From Giesbergeria sp. (lineage in GTDB: Bacteria > Pseudomonadota > Gammaproteobacteria > Burkholderiales > Burkholderiaceae_C): a stretch of DNA of 12,205 bases. Location: positions 1-12,205 of the forward strand of contig JAGOCN010000023.1 in the NCBI GenBank assembly GCA_017998735.1, given 5' to 3'. Positions within the stretch are counted from its first letter, which is position 1; each line of letters opens with the position of its first letter. This document shows, in pieces, positions 8,900-12,205 of this stretch. The notes below the pieces were generated by a model. The model saw only the letters and a list, made by a program, of their open reading frames with translations. It was not told the origin of the DNA and ran no database searches. The translations under genes and the position numbers were made by a program.

Positions 8900-9157
8900 T
8901 CCAGGTTTGCGGCAAAAGCGGTGCCGGCCCGGTGTCCGGCGGCCCCGCCAGCCACAAGCGCTCCGTGGGGCACGGCCGGCATGGGCCTGCACTGGCGTCC
9001 CGTGCTGCCCCGACCTCCGTAGTCTCAACAGACGATGAAAACGCCTGGGCCCGGCCCACACAATGGCCTTCAACTGTCTGTGCGTGGAATGCGTTGGAAT
9101 GACATGGCGTCCCGGCTGCCACGCACCCGATTCTGGTCCGAGCGCGAGGTACTGTGG
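8900..9157. other. Non-coding remainder of the yidC-SDR gap
   Basis: No gene or RNA was recognised. GCCGG and CCGGC near 8925-8940 could form a short stem. A small open frame crossing this stretch begins in the dispersed repeat and has no recognisable domain. No convincing promoter for the SDR gene was seen, although the upstream terminators imply one should exist here. Confidence 0.4.
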
Positions 9158-10039
9158 ATGGCTTCTTTTTCTTCTTCCGGCATTGCGGTGGTCACGGGGG
9201 CCAGCCGCGGCGTGGGCAGCGGTGTGGCCGAGGCGCTGGGCGCGGCCGGCATGACGGTCTATGTGACCGGGCGCAGCCTGGTGGACGGCGCCAGCCGCTT
9301 TGGCGATACGCCGCTGCATGGCACCGTCCATTCGGCTGCGCAGGCCGTTACCGCAGCGGGCGGCCACGGCATTGCGGTGCAGTGCGACCATGCCGACGAT
9401 GGCCAGGTGCAGGCCTTGTTCGAGCGCGTCGGGCGCGAGCACGGCCGCCTCGACATTCTGGTCAACAACGCCATCCACATCGACGACAGCCTGGTCGAGC
9501 CAGGTCCGTTCTGGGACAAGCCGCTGGGCCAGGCCGACATCTTTGGCGTCGGCCTGCGCTCCAACTACGTTGCCGCCCACTGCGCGGCGCCGCTGCTGCT
9601 CAAGGCGGAGCACGGCCTGGTTGCCTTCACTTCTTCTTACGGGGCTGGCTGCTACATGCATGGCCCGGCCTACGGTGCGCAAAAGGCGGGCTGCGACAAG
9701 ATGGCGGCCGACATGGCGGTGGACTTCGAAGGCACGGGCGTGGCGGCCCTGTCGCTCTGGCTGGGCGTGCAGCGCACCGAGCGCACGCAGATCGCAGCGC
9801 GCCAGCGCAGCGATGCCTACGGGGACTTCATGGCGCGCAGCGAAAGCCCCCAGTTCGTCGGCCGTGTCATCCATGCCCTGTGGCAAGACCCGGAACTGGC
9901 GGCGCTGTCGGGCCAGACCCTCATCGTGGCCGAACTTGCCAGCCGCTACGGGGTGCGCGACGAAGGGGGCCGCGAGCCGCCCACCTTGCGCGCCATGCTG
10001 GGCGCGCCGCGCCCCTACCACCCGGCACGCATCAGCTGA
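9158..10039 (+). CDS. Short-chain dehydrogenase/reductase, DHRS1-like
   Basis: NAD(P)-dependent oxidoreductase of the classical SDR type, 293 residues, probably cytoplasmic. The Rossmann cofactor motif TGASRGVG is at 13-20, VYVTGR follows the second strand, and NNA is at 103-105. Catalytic residues are S159, Y172 and K176 (YGAQK). Residues beyond the catalytic site (AGCDKMAADMA, ALSLWLGV, SGQTLIVAELASRYGVRD) resemble animal DHRS1 and its bacterial relatives as I remember them. The usual Pro of the PG motif after the catalytic helix is Leu (WLGV). The ATG at 9158 has GAGG 8 nt upstream; earlier in-frame ATGs lack homology. It is followed 20 bp later by an NTF2-like gene, suggesting an operon. 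The substrate is unknown. Confidence 0.9.
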   Translation: MASFSSSGIAVVTGASRGVGSGVAEALGAAGMTVYVTGRSLVDGASRFGDTPLHGTVHSAAQAVTAAGGHGIAVQCDHADDGQVQALFERVGREHGRLDILVNNAIHIDDSLVEPGPFWDKPLGQADIFGVGLRSNYVAAHCAAPLLLKAEHGLVAFTSSYGAGCYMHGPAYGAQKAGCDKMAADMAVDFEGTGVAALSLWLGVQRTERTQIAARQRSDAYGDFMARSESPQFVGRVIHALWQDPELAALSGQTLIVAELASRYGVRDEGGREPPTLRAMLGAPRPYHPARIS

Positions 10040-10059
10040 CACACACGAAAGGCATGCCC

Positions 10060-10518
10060 ATGTTGAAGCATCTGGAGCAGCGCATTGCGCAGCTCGAAGC
10101 GCTGGAGGCGATCCGCCAGCTCAAGCACCGCTACCTGAACGCCTGCGACCTCAAAGAGGTGGAAACCATCCGCGACTGCTTTGCCAGCGGTCCCATACTG
10201 GTCGATTTCGAGGCGGTGGGCCGCTTCGAGGACCGCGACAGCTTTGTGGCCTTTTATGCATCGCTGGCCTGCCAGCCGCAGGTGCGCGACAGCCACCACG
10301 GTGCCAACCCGGAAATCGAGCTGCTGGACAACGAGCATGCCCGTGGCCGCTGGGCCCTGGGGTATTTCAACCTGGACACTGCGACCGGCGTGACGCGCCG
10401 CCTGGGCGTGGTCTACGACGATGCCTACCAGTGCGTGGACGGTGCCTGGAAAATCGTGCAGACCCGCTCGCGCATCCTGTCCATGGTGACAGGGCACGAC
10501 GCCCCTGTGGCGGCCTGA
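10060..10518 (+). CDS. NTF2-like / SnoaL-like domain protein
   Basis: This 152-residue protein has the SnoaL/NTF2-like layout: a helical N-terminus (LEQRIAQLEALEAIRQLKHRYLNACDLKEVETI), an aromatic-rich middle and a terminal curved-sheet pattern (ARGRWALGYF, WKIVQTRSRI). Folds of this type include scytalone dehydratase, BaiE-like steroid dehydratases and ketosteroid isomerases, as well as non-enzymes. Y25, D30, H79/H80 and D106 sit roughly where I recall BaiE-type catalytic residues, but this needs a structural check. The ATG at 10060 is chosen because AAAGG at 10048-10052 lies 7 nt upstream; the ATG at 10054 is too close. The tight spacing after the SDR gene suggests a two-step modification of one substrate, possibly dehydration and reduction. 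That is inference. Confidence 0.82.
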   Translation: MLKHLEQRIAQLEALEAIRQLKHRYLNACDLKEVETIRDCFASGPILVDFEAVGRFEDRDSFVAFYASLACQPQVRDSHHGANPEIELLDNEHARGRWALGYFNLDTATGVTRRLGVVYDDAYQCVDGAWKIVQTRSRILSMVTGHDAPVAA

Positions 10519-10561
10519 GCTGCACCTGCGCGTTCCAGGAAATTCCAAAGCGAAGCGGGCA

Positions 10562-10575
10562 GGGGCGGCTGCCCC
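10562..10575 (+). other. Short GC hairpin in the NTF2-like/mnmE gap
   Basis: GGGGC (10562-10566) and GCCCC (10571-10575) pair perfectly around GGCT. No T-run follows, so a terminator call is weak. Further along, AATAAT (10635-10640) could be a -10 for mnmE, but no good -35 is visible. Confidence 0.25.
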
Positions 10576-10674
10576 CGGCGGCGCCTGCACAACAAGCCAA
10601 GGGCAAAGTCGGATGCGTGCATAGGCACCACGGCAATAATCCGGACCTGTCTCGACGCCTTTGAAGTTCTGCCC

Positions 10675-12144
10675 ATGCTTGCCCGCCACCACGACCCCAT
10701 CGCCGCCATTGCCACCGCCCCCGGACGTGGGGGCGTGGGCATCGTGCGCGTGTCGGGCAAGAACCTGGCGGCGCTGGTGCAGGTGCTGTGCGGGCGTGCG
10801 CTGCAGCCGCGCCATGCCACCTATCTGCCGTTCAACGACGCTGCCGGCCAGCCCATCGACCAGGGGCTGGCGCTGCATTTTCCGGCGCCGCATTCGTACA
10901 CCGGCGAAGACGTGCTGGAGCTGCAGGCGCACGGCGGGCCGGTGGTGCTGCAGCTGCTGCTGGCGCGCTGCCTGGAAGCCGGAACCCAGTTGCAGAGCGA
11001 TACCGGCGCGCCGCTGCTGGCCGGCCTGCGCGTGGCGCAGCCGGGCGAATTCACCGAGCGCGCCTTTCTGAACGACAAAATCGACCTGGCGCAGGCCGAG
11101 GCCATTGCCGATTTGATCGATGCCTCCACGGCGGCTGCTGCGCGCAGCGCCAGCCGCTCGCTGGCGGGCGAGTTTTCGCAGGAAATCGGCCAGCTGCGCG
11201 GTGCGCTGGTGCACCTGCGCATGCTGGTCGAGGCAACGCTCGATTTTCCGGAAGAAGACATCGACTTTCTGCGCCAGGCCGATGCGCAAGGCCAGCTGGA
11301 CCGGCTGCAGCAGGCACTGGCGCGCGTGCAAGAGCGTGCGCAGCAGGGCGCGCTGCTGCGCGAAGGCATCAAGGTGGTGATTGCCGGCCAGCCCAACGCC
11401 GGCAAAAGCTCGCTGCTCAACGCCCTGGCGGGCGCCGAGCTGGCCATCGTCACGCCGATTGCCGGCACCACGCGCGACAAGGTGCAGCAGACCATCCAGA
11501 TCGAAGGCGTGCCATTGCATGTGATCGACACCGCCGGCCTGCGCGAAGGCGCCGACGAGGTCGAGCGCATTGGCGTGGCGCGCGCCTGGGACGAGATTGC
11601 CGGGGCCGATGCGGTGCTGTTCCTGCACGACCTGGAGCGCATGGACGCTATCGAATACAGAGCTGCAGACGCAGACATCGCCAGCGCCATGGCCCTGAAA
11701 GTGCCTGCAAACGTGCCGGTCATCGATGTCTGGAACAAAAGCGACTGCGTGGCGCCCGGTGCGGCGCTGCCGGAGGCGCCGGCCCTGGTGCAGAGCGCAG
11801 TGCCAGGCACGCAGGCGGCACGGACGGCGCACGACAGCGTGCGCCTGTCGGCACGCACCGGCGCCGGTCTGGACGATCTGCGCCGCACGCTGCTGCAGGT
11901 CGCAGGCTGGCAGTCCGCGCCGGAAGGGGTCTTCATGGCGCGCGCCCGGCATGTGCAGGCGCTGCAGGCGGTGCAGGCCCACCTGCAGGAAGCGGATGCG
12001 CAGTTGCAGCTGCGCAGTCCGGCGCTGGACCTGCTGGCCGAAGAGCTGCGCCTGGCGCAGAACGCGCTGGGAGAAATCACCGGCGCGTTCACATCGGACG
12101 ATCTGCTGGGCGTGATCTTTTCCAGTTTCTGCATTGGCAAGTAG
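10675..12144 (+). CDS. mnmE: tRNA uridine-5-carboxymethylaminomethyl modification GTPase MnmE
   Basis: GTPase that, with MnmG, installs the cmnm5 group on wobble uridine of tRNAs. It has 489 residues (E. coli 454). The N-terminal tetrahydrofolate-binding domain includes [29 protein letters not shown] and [21 protein letters not shown]. The G domain has G1 GQPNAGKS (238-245), G2/TTRD at 265-268, G3 DTAG (285-288) and G4 NKSD (354-357). The C-terminus ends FCIGK with the catalytic-type C486. Extra length lies in loops at about 104-116 and 358-388. The start ATG has only a weak GAAG-like site. Residues about 325-342 may derive from the dispersed repeat. In many proteobacteria mnmE directly follows yidC; here the SDR/NTF2 pair intervenes. 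Confidence 0.98.
   Translation: MLARHHDPIAAIATAPGRGGVGIVRVSGKNLAALVQVLCGRALQPRHATYLPFNDAAGQPIDQGLALHFPAPHSYTGEDVLELQAHGGPVVLQLLLARCLEAGTQLQSDTGAPLLAGLRVAQPGEFTERAFLNDKIDLAQAEAIADLIDASTAAAARSASRSLAGEFSQEIGQLRGALVHLRMLVEATLDFPEEDIDFLRQADAQGQLDRLQQALARVQERAQQGALLREGIKVVIAGQPNAGKSSLLNALAGAELAIVTPIAGTTRDKVQQTIQIEGVPLHVIDTAGLREGADEVERIGVARAWDEIAGADAVLFLHDLERMDAIEYRAADADIASAMALKVPANVPVIDVWNKSDCVAPGAALPEAPALVQSAVPGTQAARTAHDSVRLSARTGAGLDDLRRTLLQVAGWQSAPEGVFMARARHVQALQAVQAHLQEADAQLQLRSPALDLLAEELRLAQNALGEITGAFTSDDLLGVIFSSFCIGK
11647..11699 (+). repeat. Possible in-frame copy of the dispersed repeat inside mnmE
   Basis: From GCTAT onward, 23 of 30 positions match the copy at 8838 without gaps (GCTAT, GAA, GAGCTGC, CGCAG shared); the match weakens further on (AGCGC, GGC). 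The stretch encodes [18 protein letters not shown] in the variable part of the G domain and includes a rare AGA arginine codon (11659-11661). Convergent family sequence is the alternative. Confidence 0.3.
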
Positions 12145-12147
12145 GGC

Positions 12148-12194
12148 TGCAGACAGGCAGATGGATGGGCGCGCCACCCGTCGGTTTGTCTGCA
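12148..12194. repeat. Inverted repeat just after mnmE
   Basis: TGCAGACA (12148-12155) and TGTCTGCA (12187-12194) are perfect 8-bp arms. Inside, GATGGG and CCCGTC can extend pairing around CGCGCCA. Lying 3 nt after the stop, it could be a 3'-end hairpin or Rho-type processing signal, but no T-run follows within the window. Confidence 0.4.
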
Positions 12195-12205
12195 CACCTT
12201 TGCAG

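Noticed and set aside
8836..9102. An 88-codon plus-strand frame after yidC.
   Set aside because: It begins inside the dispersed repeat and has no domain or good ribosome site.
9035..9157. Earlier in-frame starts for the SDR gene.
   Set aside because: The added residues lack similarity to SDR N-termini, and the ATG at 9158 has a properly spaced GAGG just before the first strand.

Overview
The window looks like the replication-origin-proximal region of a GC-rich betaproteobacterium, most likely a Comamonadaceae member (Comamonas/Acidovorax-like). This rests on remembered protein sequence character (GyrB, DnaN, DnaA, YidC and MnmE), gene order, and an intergenic repeat type I associate with that family. 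No database was searched.

Layout. Three replication genes lie on the minus strand: gyrB (1-2396, 3' end outside the window), dnaN (2531-3637) and dnaA (3837-5267). They diverge from plus-strand genes rpmH (5599-5733), rnpA (5805-6380), yidD (6377-6661) and yidC (6985-8691). A two-gene SDR/NTF2-like cassette follows (9158-10518), then mnmE (10675-12144). The dnaA-rpmH gap (5268-5598) holds two good divergent promoters. A perfect DnaA box covers the dnaA -35, with a second one-mismatch box in the dnaA leader. The rpmH transcript would start with a 5'-terminal hairpin and has an attenuator-like structure ahead of rpmH. Divergence from this gap fits outward-moving forks, but the gap has too few DnaA boxes to be called a complete oriC.

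How the genes work together. gyrB, dnaN and dnaA supply topology control, the sliding clamp and initiation. rpmH (L34) and rnpA (RNase P protein) serve translation and tRNA processing. yidD and yidC serve inner-membrane protein insertion. mnmE modifies the tRNA wobble uridine. The SDR/NTF2-like pair looks metabolic and interrupts the yidC-mnmE adjacency seen in, for example, E. coli.

Accessory signals. The most interesting is the 323-bp yidD-yidC gap. It carries two same-orientation bulged palindromes and a terminal motif resembling the ends of IS200/IS605 (TnpB-type) elements, with no complete transposase gene: probably a non-autonomous or decayed element abutting the yidC start codon. An about 60-bp hairpin-forming repeat occurs in the gyrB-dnaN and yidC-SDR gaps, and a weaker possible copy lies in frame inside mnmE. 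Lineage-style insertions are seen in GyrB (Asn/Ser/Gly-rich, before the Toprim DxD) and RnpA (Ala-rich, about 65 residues). No rRNA, tRNA, CRISPR array or complete defence system was seen.
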